A DNA stretch of 60,000 bases from Symsagittifera roscoffensis (lineage: Eukaryota; Xenacoelomorpha; Acoela; Convolutidae). The notes under the pieces were generated by a model. That model was not told the origin of the DNA and did not search any database. It saw only the letters and a program-made list of their open reading frames with translations. Below are positions 22,601-33,003 of the stretch, piece after piece. The DNA lies in the NCBI RefSeq assembly GCF_963678635.1, contig NC_087063.1:35440540-35500539 (forward strand), in the 5' to 3' direction. The translations under genes and the position numbers were made by a program. Positions within the stretch are counted from its first letter, which is position 1. Each line of letters begins with the position of its first letter.

Positions 22601-23563
22601 TGCCAGCTCCTGCACTCCACTGTCTCTACTCTCCAACCTCAGAAGAGTCTTCACGTCTCCAAACGCATCTTTCCACATCTCCAGCTGCTCATAGGCCTTA
22701 AACAACTTACTTCGTTCAGCAAAATTGTTCAAAACTGAATCGCGCGCCCATATTCATCATTTTTATTCCAGACCTCCAAATCTTTCGGGCAAAAATTTAC
22801 GATCTGCTATTAACAAGAAAATACTCAGATGAGAAAACAAATTATTGCAGCCTTGTATGATATTACTCTATAAAATCTCCCCTCCCATAACTCCTACTAT
22901 TGTTTTATTAACCATAATAGTGTTTATGGCGGAAATAATTAAGAAAACAAATGACGAGCTGAATGAACAATCTAAAACCGTACAACATGTAAGTTCAATC
23001 TCAATTTTTTCATTAGAAATATGAAATTAAAACGTTTTTTTTTTGCGCATATCTCAATTCGATTATTTTTTAAATTTTCTGGTGTCAACGAAAAAGAGTT
23101 TTTATCTTGAATTATGGAAGGTTTTTTGATATTGCTAGTAATTGTCATCATAGATTTCAAAAAGCGCAATTATCTTAATCCTCGCCCCAATGAAGCTTAC
23201 TTGACAGCGTCTGAAGAGTGCCTTTGCGTCATTCGGATCAATGTCCAGAGCCTTAGTTGCAAACTCAACCGCTCTAGTCCAATCTTTCAACTTCAGTCCA
23301 CATGCCGAACTGTTCTTCAGACACGACAACCGGAGATCATTCAACTGCTTTGCCTCATTTTCCGACAAGTCTTTCAGTGAGTTCAGCTGCGCTAAGCACT
23401 CGGCATAAGTATCGATAGCTGTTGAATAATTTGAACACTTGAACTGCTCGTTGCCCGATTCTTTCAATTTTTCGGCAGCTTCAAGAAACGCGGCAATAGA
23501 TTTTTGATGGTCCATTGGTGAAGAATTATCGCCGCTTTCCGGCATTGAATTACTAGTAGTCAT
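10681..23563 (-). CDS. UNC45: UNC-45 myosin chaperone, ten exons
   Basis: A co-chaperone that works with Hsp90 to fold and assemble myosin motor domains. Exons, 5' to 3' on the minus strand: 23563-23201, 22696-22481, 21611-21392, 21260-20496, 19095-18898, 18748-18321, 12581-12392, 11993-11743, 11454-11273, 10732-10681. Joined in frame they give 954 residues, against 931-944 in human UNC45B/A. Residues about 22-150 form the TPR domain (ALFRRCQAYEQLEMWKDAF spans the exon 1-2 junction). An armadillo-like central region and the C-terminal UCS domain follow (ALVGLCKTGSAG, FPGQRIYELIRPL, LQNFESLLALTNI, AAAGGLAIL) and it ends EYGLIKSA. The first in-frame ATG is 23563. Exon 6 uses a weak donor (GTTGGT), but the frame and protein match fix it. 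Intron 6 is 5.7 kb and holds a separate sHSP gene. Confidence 0.93.
12646..13136 (-). repeat. 0.5-kb MITE-like element in UNC-45 intron 6, reverse
   Basis: Reverse-orientation copy of the element at 7030: GAATATTTATGCTTGAGGTG at one end, AAAGCAGTCGGAACAC and CGCCCTGATATACGAGCAAC at the other. It starts 65 bases upstream of UNC-45 exon 7 in transcript terms, close to the acceptor region. Confidence 0.6.
13255..13770 (-). repeat. 0.5-kb MITE-like element in UNC-45 intron 6, second reverse copy
   Basis: Same ends as 12646-13136 (TTCCGACTTTCGAAGAAAG; CGCCCTGATATACGAGCAGT), placed in tandem about 120 bp further on. The interior carries the family's CCTATTTGGGACAATGAATG region. Confidence 0.6.
14101..14448 (-). 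repeat. Hairpin/tRNA-like repeat family, copy 4
   Basis: Left end ACACAGAGGCGAAGCTTCGC with CTTCGCAAACACTTGCGAG, right end AGCAAGTGTAAA preceded by AATTAGGTTAGAAAAAAGAA. The internal tRNA-like part on the minus strand is the best preserved of the subgroup: box A TGGCTGAGTGG (14269-14279) and box B GTTCGAATCTC (14224-14234), 34 bp apart. It lies in UNC-45 intron 6. Confidence 0.75.
14565..14930. mobile_element. Degenerate hAT-like non-autonomous element
   Basis: The interior (TGCTGCGCAGGCGAATTTTT, GGCGCGCACTCCCCTCAATT, then TTTGCACCCGCGCC) follows the same order as the elements at 34.2 and 35.4 kb. A GCTTGCTACGCCTCCCCCTC end near 14890-14915 resembles a CTACGCCCCTG-type hAT terminus. The other end is not clear and I see no target duplication. 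Confidence 0.4.
15135..15589. mobile_element. Non-autonomous DNA transposon with repeated terminal motifs and 8-bp TSD
   Basis: The ends are inverted: GGGTGCCGGACATCAAGCC at left and, read on the minus strand, GGGGTCTAGGACAACAAGCC at right, both continuing into GACGGGACTTCAAGCCGA. The word GGGACTTCAAGCCGA is repeated within each end. AAAAAGAG flanks both sides (15127-15134 and 15590-15597), an 8-bp target duplication as expected for hAT- or P-type elements. No transposase remains. It lies in UNC-45 intron 6. Confidence 0.75.
15719..16178. mobile_element. MITE with TACTTAACAATCTCC inverted ends
   Basis: The left end TACTTAACAATCTCCATCC and the right end GGGGAGAGATTGTTAAGTA are inverse complements over about 16 bases. 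G-runs of 12 and 15 bases sit near each end. The same terminal word occurs near 28.35, 28.49 and 33.53 kb, so this is a family. No clear target duplication. It lies in UNC-45 intron 6, just 3' of the sHSP gene. Confidence 0.5.
16651..17217 (-). CDS. Small heat-shock protein (HSP20/alpha-crystallin family)
   Basis: An ATP-independent holdase that binds unfolding proteins in the cytosol. The product is 188 residues from the ATG at 17217 (MIRSFGDYDPF). The alpha-crystallin domain spans about residues 88-168: WASVVDTRGFKPEEVNVQLD at the front and the signature MMDDGSLVVHA with the key Gly and Leu at the back. The C-terminal tail carries the oligomerising IPI motif (REIPIE). It is intronless, as many inducible sHSP genes are. 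The whole gene lies inside UNC-45 intron 6 on the same strand, with its own TATA box and heat-shock elements. An in-frame ATG at 17286 would add a hydrophobic 23-residue leader. I prefer 17217, which has A at -3 and gives a usual sHSP start. Confidence 0.92.
   Translation of the reverse strand: MIRSFGDYDPFMLVRPGNTRSRPSSSAALYPSRMNWLSPHADNLIQALLRDEEDNWVENDCRSLNSLFGSGVNNEQMRNFRDAAGVGKDDWASVVDTRGFKPEEVNVQLDGNTLTMSGNTEWQSSDGTHKRTKTFSQAFSIPEDVKMDTLKTKMMDDGSLVVHAEREVKEPKKPSVREIPIERIQHKA
17355..17362 (-). promoter_or_regulatory. TATA box of the sHSP gene
   Basis: TATAAATA on the minus strand, about 138 bp upstream of the chosen ATG, which predicts a 5'UTR near 110 nt. It lies directly downstream of the proximal heat-shock element. 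Confidence 0.7.
17370..17384 (-). promoter_or_regulatory. Proximal heat-shock element
   Basis: AGAATATTCTGGAAT on the plus strand contains three perfect alternating pentamer cores (GAA-TTC-GAA with two-base spacing), the canonical trimeric binding site of heat-shock factor. It sits 8 bp upstream of the TATA box. Confidence 0.85.
17470..17487 (-). promoter_or_regulatory. Distal heat-shock element
   Basis: GAATGTTCTAGAATTTTA gives GAA-TTC-GAA with correct spacing plus a partial fourth unit (TTT). It lies about 90 bp upstream of the proximal element. A looser GAA-rich stretch (ATCTAGAAGAAATAC, about 17428-17443) lies between the two. Confidence 0.8.
19206..20330. repeat. 1.1-kb dispersed repeat in UNC-45 intron 4
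   Basis: Begins with the hairpin word CCCAGAGGCGAAGCTGCACTTC and TTTGCGATACAAAAC, and ends GATTGCAATACCCTTGCTTA. The middle is rich in GCCGAAAA words and A-runs. A worn tRNA-like stretch lies at about 20118-20180 on the minus strand (GGGGTTCAAATCT as box B). Related copies lie near 2.74-3.6, 24.24-25.15, 31.06, 54.3 and 56.2 kb. Boundaries are approximate. Confidence 0.5.
21745..22345. repeat. GTGCAAGTAGCACAG-type repeat in UNC-45 intron 2
   Basis: The left mark ACAAGTAGCACAGAATGTTCCG and CCATAGTCTTTAAAAA, and an inner GTACCACAAACAATCATC word at about 22330, are shared with copies at 25.2, 34.75, 37.83, 51.05 and 55.4 kb. The copy is worn and the right end is uncertain. Confidence 0.45.
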
Positions 23564-26254
23564 TGACTTGCGCAACTTGGCCAAGAATGGGTGTTTATTG
23601 GTAAACGATCTATAGAATATATTTGCAGAGGAGAGGGACTGCACAGTTTGTGAGCGCACTCAGAAATGGGACTGTGTTTAAGGAAATGTCTTATTTCCAA
23701 GCAGTCTGGGTCTATACTGCACACGCGCAACGCACATAGTGTTGATTCATAGTTTGGAATTAAGGTTTTCCATGGCTAAGAAACTAAGCTGAGACGCCTT
23801 CGATGTTCATGCAATAACCAGCACAACACAAAGTGAAACTTCTGAAACAAGTGCAACATATCGTTATCCAAATTTTTCCTAAGCAATTCTTGGTATTAAT
23901 CAGGTCAATTTTAAGACCAAACCAAAAAACTCGAAACAGGACTGGTACAAATATCTGATTTGCGACCAGTAACCTATACTTCATGACACTTATACACAGC
24001 TGCCTTGTCTTGGCTGGACATGACCTTGCTATCTATCCTTCCAAAATAGAGCAAATGGCACAATCCAGCACAAAAAATTGTAGTTTTGTTTAATTGAATG
24101 AAATGAAAACAAAATAGCTTAAGATTTCAAATGAAAATATTTAAGAATTCAGTGTCAAAAATGAATTTATATTTTTTAAATTATCTCATGATCCCAAGTT
24201 TCAAAATTACAGCGACAACAAACTAAACCTCAGTTTGAAGCACAGAGGCGAATCAGAGCCTTGCACCACTTCCGATAGAAAATGATTGACTCTCATTACT
24301 TGCAGATGAACCAACAAATCGAACAAAAACTTCAAACAACTTTTTTTTAAGTTTGCGTTAATATCCAAAACCTTGGAATTGAAACAAGTGCAATTTTAAA
24401 AATTTTACAAAGAGAGGCGATGCATTGCACTACATGCAATAAAACCCATACACAGCAGGACAAACTGAGCGACAAAAATTTTCTTCCGAAAATCTTCCTT
24501 AATTGGTCTTGATTGTCTCAAAGAAAACTCTTCTCAACAAATATGGCGAAGTAGGAAAATTGAATTTCAATATGCATCGAAACAAAACTTATAATGCGAC
24601 AGCAAAGCCGACAATTCTTGGGCAGACACACGTTGCGCCGGAAAAAAATGCTTTCATTGGAAAGACTTATTATCTCAAAAAGTGTTTGAACCCCCCTTAA
24701 AACATTTAGATAAAAAAATTGTTTACTTCTCAAACCTCTAAAAAAGCCTCCAAGCCGATATATTTATCAGCCGAAAATTTTTGAGCCGAGTAGAAAAAAC
24801 AAAAAACCGTTGACAAAAACTGATATACTAAAATCGCAGTTGGTAAATTTGCTATCAACATTTTAAAAAACTGGAATAGAACGGGCAGAGCATAGAACCG
24901 AGAAAAGAAAAACGAAAACAAAACTGATATACTGAAATCACAGTTGGAAAATTTGCAATCAACATTTTTTAAAATTGGAATAGAACGGGCATTTAAAATG
25001 CGGACATTCTCGTAAATTTTATGTTCTCCATCTTCCTGTTCCTTGACAAAAGCAGAGGTGAACAAAACTTCAGTCATCCTGTGAACAAAGTTTACGGTAA
25101 AAAAGTTTAGTAACGGATTGCAATACCCTTGCTTATCGAAAAGGAAATATATGAATGGGCTGGTTGGCCATTCAAACGCTGTAGAAAGAAAACTATACCA
25201 AGAATAGCCGGTTGCTGTGCAAATAGCACAGAATTTTCCGACACTACTTTAAAAAGACTGTATCAGAAGTTTTTCTTTTTAAAAGTAGTGTCACTTTTGT
25301 GCGTGGTGTGAGAAAAGAATCTAAATGAAAACCTAGAACTAAGGCATATTAGACAGTCATAGTAAAATAGGAAATCTGACAATAGTTTTTGTCGAAAATG
25401 ACTAGAAAAACAAAACAAAAAAAATCAATTAATTTTAGTTAAGTTTTTCAATCCCAAGATGACGCAAAAAAAGTAACTGAAAATGGGACTATAGTAAACT
25501 AATTTTTCAAGGGTTATTCCTTCTATAAAAGTTTTGGGCGTAGTTGCTTCTGGAGGGGAGCTTTTCGAATCCTTTCTATTCATTAAAACCAAAACTTCAG
25601 GATTGGTGGGTTATGTTTTGAGAAAACGAAAAAACAAAAAATATCGGTAAATTATTCCCCTTAGAGTTTTTCGAAGGGTGTAGGCAAAGCGGTAAATCAA
25701 AAAGAGACCAGGAGAGTATGCACGCACACAAAAGTGCAGGCGGTCTTCCTATGGATAAAAATTTTTTGAAAATTGTTATGAAAGTTTTTTGAAAAAAAGT
25801 TTTCTTTTTGCAAAAACGTTAAGACTTTCTTAAGCATGTCAAACCAAAATAAAAACATACTTGTCTTTATCAAAAATGAATACTTGACAAACGTGCCAAG
25901 CAAGAAATTTGACATTCAACATGGCAACTGAACAAAACTTCCGAAGCGGAAATGAGGCCGAATCTTTAGTAAAAGAAACGTTGGGTTGATTGATAGATCC
26001 CTTTGTTTCAATTAGTTACTAACATTATAAGTCTCGGTTAAATTACATCATAGATCATAGTCGAGATGGTCCAAGAATTTAAATGATATTTATATAAACA
26101 GATAAACTAAAAGGAATGATTAAATAGAAAAGATTAAATTTTATGCACAACTGTTCATCTATTGTTAACTTTTACCAATAGGAGTGGATTTTTATTTTAT
26201 TAAGTTATTACTTTTCTGTCTTACAATATTTTACTGGGAGGTAGTGGAGAGAAC

Positions 26255-26360
26255 GTGAGGAGAAGTTGCTGTCCGCCGAGAAAAATGTACAATGTCCAGT
26301 TTGCCAGCTGTCCGTTGAGGAATTGTCCGACACTCGGGTGGTTGCTCTTCGTGTTCATTT
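26255..26360 (+). other. GC-richer island encoding a CxxC-containing peptide
   Basis: Inside very AT-rich DNA, one frame reads EEKLLSAEKNVQCPVCQLSV and on to ELSDTRVVALRVHF, resembling half of a small zinc finger (C-x2-C then a helix and His). A stop precedes it (possibly removed by splicing) and one follows after VHFGLFYLT. It could be an exon, a gene relic or chance. I cannot assign a function. Confidence 0.2.
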
Positions 26361-28943
26361 TGGATTGTTTTATTTAACTTAATAAAAAGTTTTAATTAAA
26401 ATTTTTAAGAGCTGAGTGACTCTACTAGGGATAAAAATTACTTAAAAAATAGCGTTTTAATTTTTTAAAGAAAGAAATAAGAGAAGAATGAGAATATTTC
26501 AGCCGTCTGCTTGGGCATAAGAGATTAGAGTCACTGAAAAACGCAGTCAGGCTCATCCGAAATAATTTTAGTTTGGTTTTCCCTGCATCTGCTATTAGAA
26601 TTCAAACTTCTTTTAACCTCTTATTCTCTGTTCGATCAGGAGACAGACATTTTCATTTTATTAATTTTTTATATTAAAAAATCAATATTTAGTTTAACTG
26701 GGGAACTCATAAAATTTCCACTTGCTTTAGTTACTTTAAAATTTAAAGCTGTGAGGGATTTATCTGTTTTCAAAGCCAAAACAATAGGCAAACTCCGCCT
26801 GACTGGCGTCGTGGATAAATACTCAGTTCCCTCGACCATCTCTTAAGCTTTACCAAAAACCGTTGCCTTTTTCCAAGGTTAAAAAAACTGAAAGGATAAA
26901 AAAATCCGTTCAGAAATCGAAAAGTTAGCTATTTGGATTTGGTTTTCAAAGTTAAGTTGTTCAAATGTTAAGTTAAAAAAGCATTCTTATCTTAGGGTGT
27001 GAACAAATTTAAAATAGAAAAGAATCCACTCGGATCTTATGTAAAAAAACTAAAACAATAACCTCATTTATTAGTGTAGCATTTCCAATACTACAAAGCA
27101 GACACCAGTTGAGCCAAAAAAAATCTGATTTCGTAAGAAAAACAAAACATTCATAAGTTTCAAGTCCACCTGAAACTATCCTGTAGTAACTAGTACCCAC
27201 CCAGTAGCTAAATTTAAAGTTTCGTGAAATTGAGCATGTCATGCAGCTGACGTACTCAATTTCTTGAAAATTCAAGTTTGGTTCAACTGATTTTGTTACA
27301 CTAGTTGTTAACCCGAAACAAAGTCTACATTCCGATTTGATAACGCTTGCTGATTACCTTGAATTGATTTAAATGCAGGGACTCAAAAGGGACTTCTAAT
27401 GAGTGACTAAAATGTAAAATCATAGCCAATAGAGAGTTGTCGAAGTTTTTCAGGAGACTCAAAACAGACGGAAAAAAATGATAACACATTTTGGCTTATT
27501 TTTTTAACTTTCGAAACTCAGAAAAAAATATACCTCTTTGAAGCTCTTTCAAATTCAATTTTCTATCTTTTTCACAAAATGGCTCAGCTCAATTAAGGAC
27601 TCTAAATGAGTAGATTTGAGTAATATATTCAACTGATTATTTTTGCATTCAATTAAAAATTAAAACCCACTTTTGAAAATTAAAGTTAATCACGTTAACT
27701 TTTCGCGCCATTTGTAGATCGTAATTTGGAGAGAGCTTAACTTGACTTTCTTTTATCCTTATGAAATTAAAGCGAACTTGAACAAACCAAAGTCAAACCG
27801 CGACAAATGAAATTGGATCGTGAACAGAAAAAAAAACGGAAAACAAAACACGACCTAAATTGCTGTCTTCGATACGTTCTATCATTACTTCTACCATTTA
27901 CACTCAGAAAGAAACTTTCGGGGCTTTTTTTACTTTTCCACCAAAATCAAGAAAACTATTTGGTCTTCATAAATAACCTTGTAAAACCCCTCATTACAAC
28001 TAAGGGGAAAAAATAAACTTTTGGGAATCCGCATCACGAGTGAAAGTGCTTAATATAAATCCAAACTCGATACACTAGTAGTTTTATATGTGGCTGATTC
28101 TGAGCGGAAAGCAAAACAACACATAGGAATGCTCGACCATAGGAATGACAACTCCATTCTATAAGATAGCCTCAGTCTTCAATAAATGGCAACCGATTCG
28201 ACTGAAGTTCAGTCCAGAAGAGTCGACTTTAATGTTGAAATAATATGCATTTGAACTCTGAACAGTCAAGTCTTCATTTCATCTAACTGATAAAATATAC
28301 TAATCCTTCCACTGGATGTACTTCCAATTACCTTTCAAGAAGGGAGGGCAATTGTTAAGTATGTTAAGTTAGTCGAAATTTTGACCAGAATGCAGCTAAG
28401 TTCGAATATTACATTGAACGTTCTAGTGCTAATTTACTGCTTTTACTTAAAGGGGTGTCAAATTTTTAGTAGATACCATTGGGAGGGCGTTTGTTAAGTA
28501 GGTCTTATTCAAAGAACATTTAGTCATCCTAATTAACCTCCAAACCTTATAACTCGCTCTGAGGGTAACAAGTAGGTTTCTCGATCAGAACATATGTAGA
28601 AAAATCTTTTTTTTTTGTCAAACGTTGAGGTGTTGGCTTTTGAAAGAGGCTTCGCTTAATGATGAAAGTAACAACCGACGACGTATTTCTGCCATTACAT
28701 CTACGATCGCTTGAGGTGAATTTTTATTTCTGCGTTCTCATGCAAGCTACGGATGATTCACGCCTTCTGCAGATGCAAAATGGCACTATATCTTCTATTT
28801 GCTCAAACAAGGCCGCTTTCACTGCTAAAATGATACAGTATTCTTCAATGACAAGAAAAAGATCCAATCGCATTGCAACAACTGGTGAAAGAATTACCAA
28901 TTATTCTAGAATGTTCTTAGCTATTTCAGCATGCAAAAAACAG

Positions 28944-28948
28944 CCAAT
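28944..28948 (+). promoter_or_regulatory. CCAAT box upstream of calreticulin
   Basis: CCAAT in AGCCAATCAGA, about 170 bp before the calreticulin ATG, with another at 28864-28868. Calreticulin promoters usually have CCAAT as half of an ER-stress element. Here the CCACG half nine bases on is absent, so I call only the CCAAT box. Confidence 0.35.
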
Positions 28949-29115
28949 CAGATCTCTACAGTTGGAGCTACAATTTTACTACGCGTGAGAAATTTTCTTA
29001 CGATAGACTTCAATTTATTCACATATGACACTCGATTAGAGAAGAAGTCACACATCAGTTGAACAAAAAGGAATTTCTTCAACCTTCTTTTCCCGGTTTG
29101 ATTGTAATTTTCAAA

Positions 29116-30605
29116 ATGAAGAGCCTGATTCTATTGGCGACCTTAATGGGCATCGCATTCAGCGAAGTTTTCTTCAAAGAGGAATTTGCTGGTAAGTTCA
29201 AATTTTTGCATTTAAATTAAGAAATTCTTTGAATGCAATTAATGAACTAAAACCTCCCAAATGTGCAGATAAAACGGAAGTTCCAATTTCGAATACTTTA
29301 TTATCTATCAATGAGTTCTGTGAATAAGTTGTATTTTGCTTGCTTTTGCAGATGAATCTTACAAAAGCAGATGGATTGAATCCAAGCACAAATCAGACTA
29401 CGGAGAGTGGAAATACACAGCCGGAAAATTCTACGGAGATGCAGAGAAAGACAAAGGTAAGACGAGACTTTGATATTCTTATTGCAAAAACAACACCAAA
29501 CGCACTTGAAAAAAAAACTTACACCGAAAAAACCAGAGCCACATGCCCTGAAAAAAAGGTTTCCAGATTATTCAATTTTCTCAATTAATTTGTTTTAGGA
29601 ATCCAAACTGGCCAGGATGCTCGATTTTACGGGATCTCTGCCAAGCTTGAGAAGCCCTTCTCCAACGAGAACAAGGATTTGGTGATCCAGTTCCAGATCA
29701 AACATGAGCAGAAGATCGACTGCGGAGGCGGATATCTTAAGGTCTACCCTGCCGACGTCAACCAGGAGGACTTGCACGGAGACACTCCTTACTACATCAT
29801 GTTTGGCCCAGATATTTGTGGATACTCAACAAAGAAAGTGCATGTTATCTTCAACTACAAGGGAAAGAACTTGTTGACCAAAAAGACCATCAGCTGCAAA
29901 GATGACGAGCTCTCTCATGTCTACACCTTGGTTGTGAAATCAGATAACACCTACGAGGTTTACATTGACTTGGAGAAGAAGGAAAGCGGAAAGTTGGAAG
30001 ATGACTGGGACTTCCTCCCTCCTAAGAAGATCAAGGATCCCGCCGCATCCAAGCCCGAAGACTGGGATGACAAGGAAAAGATTGACGACCCTGAGGATAG
30101 CAAACCCGAGGACTGGGACAAACCTCAGCACATCCCTGACCCAGATGCCAAGAAGCCCGAAGACTGGGACGATGATATTGATGGCGAATGGGAACCCCCG
30201 ATGGTGGACAACCCCGATTACAAGGGAGAGTGGAAACCCAAGCAGATTGATAACCCCAACTACAAGGGCAAATGGATCCACCCTGAGATCGACAACCCCG
30301 AGTATACTCCCGATGACAAACTGTACCTGTACAAGGACATTGGAGCCGTGGGTGTCGACGTCTGGCAGGTGAAGTCAGGATCCATTTTTGATAACTTCTT
30401 CATCGGAGACGACTTCGAGGAGGCCAAGAAGTTCGCTGAAGAGACATGGAAAGTGTCCAAGGATGGCGAGAAGAAAATGAAAGACGCACATGATGAAGAG
30501 GAAAAGAAAAAACAAGAAGAACTGGATAAACTGAAGGCCGAAGAGGAAGAGGACAACGAAGATGAAGAAGAGGAGGAAGAGGAAGCCGTCAAAGACGAGC
30601 TGTAA
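29116..30605 (+). CDS. CALR: Calreticulin, three exons
   Basis: The ER-lumen lectin chaperone that binds monoglucosylated glycoproteins and stores calcium. Exons 29116-29191, 29352-29456 and 29599-30605 join in frame to 395 residues (human 417). Signal peptide: MKSLILLATLMGIAFS. The lectin domain has the disulfide cysteines (IDCGGGYLKVYP and GPDICGYS) and glycan-binding residues of the family (Tyr and Lys after the first Cys; Tyr and Asp before the second). The P-arm holds three KPEDWD repeats followed by three GxWxPxxIDNPxYK repeats, the full 3+3 set. The tail is a long acidic calcium-binding stretch ending in KDEL for ER retrieval. Both introns are short (160 and 142 bp) with normal GT-AG ends. 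Confidence 0.97.
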
Positions 30606-30695
30606 ACTGATTGCTACAAACTGTTGATCTACGTTATGGCTGAGGTTTTGTTTTCGTAAGTTGCCAGTAACTGGTAACATTGAAACTGATTTAGC

Positions 30696-30701
30696 AATAA
30701 A
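30696..30701 (+). terminator. Poly(A) signal of calreticulin
   Basis: AATAAA about 90 bases past the stop codon. Confidence 0.65.
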
Positions 30702-31707
30702 TATCACAGACATCTTGCAACATAAGTTAACTTGGCGCTTTATTACAATACAACTGTGTTGGTTGAGATATATTAGATTGTAATATCATTTTCGTTTAAT
30801 TATTCGATCAATATTCCTTACAAATTTGCTTTTGAGTCTGATTTCTTGTAAATGTTAATGTTAACTTTGTTGTTATATATATCATTTTCAATTGAAAATT
30901 GACATATATTTTTTCAATGAAAATTTTGATGAATCGAAGTGAAATTATACAAAAAGAATGTGGTCGTTGGTAGAACCTTTTAGTAACTGAATTAAAGCAT
31001 AATACTCATACTTGATGTTAGCATAGATCATAATGATCAGTTCCCAGGTTTAAAATGGTATTTGTACACATGCGAAGCTGAGCGTCGCACCAGTTGCGAT
31101 ACAAATATGCGATACAATGACTAAGATCAAAATCAAAAGGAAAATGAAACAAAGTCAAACAATCGTTGTTCTCAAAAACAGAACTACAACAAAAGCCATT
31201 TCTGCTTTGTCGTCTCAAGAATGGGGGTTACAGACAGCATCTTTGGAGGCACTTAGCACAGTGGTAAGGCGTTCCCTTTGAAATCGTCAGATCGTGCATT
31301 CGATCCCATGCCATGGCAATGATAGTGTGTGAGGACAAGCTCTCACTTGACCTCCAGCTTCAGGTCTACCACAACCTGACCAAATTTGGCTGCAAAAGTG
31401 GTACCACGTAAAAGTTCTAGACGCAAAAAAACGGCCTTGAGTCGCAAAAAAAATACCACTGTAGCAAAATAACACTGTCTGGAATGTGAGAAAATACAAA
31501 TGGACTATCCTCGACAGGACTGTTAAGGCCTACTGATAGCTCCTCTACAATTATTAATTAATTATCTTGGAATAATGCTGAACCGTCAAAAAAGAGTCGG
31601 ACTAAGAGAACTAAGCCGACAAAAATAAACAGACAGACAATATCCCGAAAAAACTTATTGGATACCTCAAACCAGATAGGCCGTATGGTTTATTGAATTT
31701 GAATCTA
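30702..31707. other. Intergenic repeats with a plus-strand tRNA-like element
   Basis: A hairpin-type repeat starts near 31064 (ACATGCGAAGCTGAGCGTCG, then TTGCGATACAAA). A tRNA-like sequence on the plus strand has a perfect box A TAGCACAGTGG (31254-31264) and box B ATTCGATCC (31298-31306). It does not fold into a proper acceptor stem and is read as a SINE head, not a tRNA gene. No protein gene seen. Confidence 0.55.
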
Positions 31708-32432
31708 CAGTGCTGATTTAAATTATCCGGACAAAACGAACATAACTTGAATTTTCAAACGCGTTTTTCTCAAATTGAGTTAACATTAGACAAAAAGTGA
31801 AGAGAACAAAAGTTGCTTAGAATTTCACCAGAATTAATATGGTGCCATTTTTTCTCCGAAATTCTCAACCAAAATTTTACCCCAAAAATGGGTCATTTTG
31901 GCTTTTTTCAAATAATCAAGAATTACGCTGAAACTACTTTGTTAATTGATACAAAAATTATATCACCTCTTACGCAGCTCAACAAAGTTTAAGAAGGGTT
32001 AAATCTCCAAAAATTTGCGCAAATTGTTTAAAATTTATTTTTTAACAGAGATTCTGGGTTTTATATAGTAAAAATCACATTTATTGATTATCAAGTGAAA
32101 TTTTTTTCTCTTATACTGGTTTTTGGAGATTTAACCCTTCTTAAACTTTGTTTAGCTGCGTAAGAGGCTTCCTGTGATATAATTTTTGTATCAATTAACA
32201 AAGTAGTTTCAGCGTAATTCTTGATTATTTGAAAAAAGCCAAAATGACCCATTTTTGGGGTAAAATTTTGGTTGAGAATTTCGGAGAAAAAATGGCACCA
32301 TATTAATTCTGGTGAAATTCTAAGCAACTTTTGTTCTCTTCACTTTTTGTCTAATCTTAACCCAATTTGAGAAAAACGCGTTTGAAAATTCAAGTTATGT
32401 TCGTTTTGTCCGGATAATTTAAATCAGCACTG
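31708..32432. mobile_element. Foldback element with Tc1-like ends and near-perfect 0.3-kb arms
   Basis: Starts CAGTGCTGATTTAAATTATC and ends with its exact inverse, flanked by TA on both sides (31706-31707, 32433-32434). CAGTGCTG plus a TA target is the mark of Tc1-type transposons. The arms (about 31708-32012 and 32121-32432) are inverse copies differing only by a few substitutions and one eight- or nine-base indel, around a spacer near 108 bp. No transposase. The RNA of either strand would fold into a long hairpin. Confidence 0.9.
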
Positions 32433-33003
32433 TATACTTACCTATATGTAACAAACATACTGTATTAACCAAATGGTACCTGCGCAGGAAAGTTTCATAC
32501 CGAAAAACTCTAAACGAATTTAAAATATTTGTGCCCCTTTTCCCCTCAGAAATTAAGCACTTGCTCAAACTACTTTCGATGGCAAAAAGAAAAATCAGAG
32601 GGAAGCCCCAATTCCAAAACTTTTGAACTTAGCGGTAGGTCAGGGACCTTACTTTTTCAAAATGTTAATATACCATCAGAATTATAGATTTGTTGAGTCA
32701 GGAGCACTAGGTTTGATAAATTATTCTACAATATATTCTTAGTGATATGAAAACTTAGCAAGAAACTGACAGAATCTCACATTATCAATTTAGTAAAATT
32801 GGTACAAAACAAGATTTTCAGATATGAAACCAGGTCGTTTTTTTTCATAACTTTCATTTTAACTGATAGCACTCAAATTGCAATCCTATAACGATAGACC
32901 AGGTCTCAGCATTAGGTCTAACTACAGTTGTGGTCCAAACTCACTAAAATTAAAAAAATCTATTTGTATTAAATTATTGCAAGATTTGATCGCACTTAGA
33001 ATA

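Larger units (their letters stand above)
23564..29115. other. Intergenic region between UNC-45 and calreticulin
   Basis: The two genes are transcribed away from each other. Repeat marks are seen: hairpin-type copies at about 24236 and 24412 ending near 25145 (GATTGCAATACCCTTGCTTA), a GTGCAAATAGCACAG copy from about 25195, and GGGAGGGC..TTGTTAAGTA ends near 28.35 and 28.49 kb. About 26.4-28.3 kb is AT-rich with nothing I can name. The open frame at 28659-28988 has no recognisable domain and lies where the calreticulin promoter is expected. Confidence 0.5.

Noticed and set aside
28944-28967. Full ER-stress element in the calreticulin promoter
   Set aside because: The CCAAT half is there, but the CCACG half at the required spacing is not.
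28659-28988. 109-codon ORF just upstream of calreticulin
   Set aside because: No domain, odd composition, and it occupies the expected promoter region.
30260-30592. Serine-rich ORF on the minus strand opposite calreticulin
   Set aside because: It is the shadow of the acidic Glu/Asp codons of the calreticulin tail.
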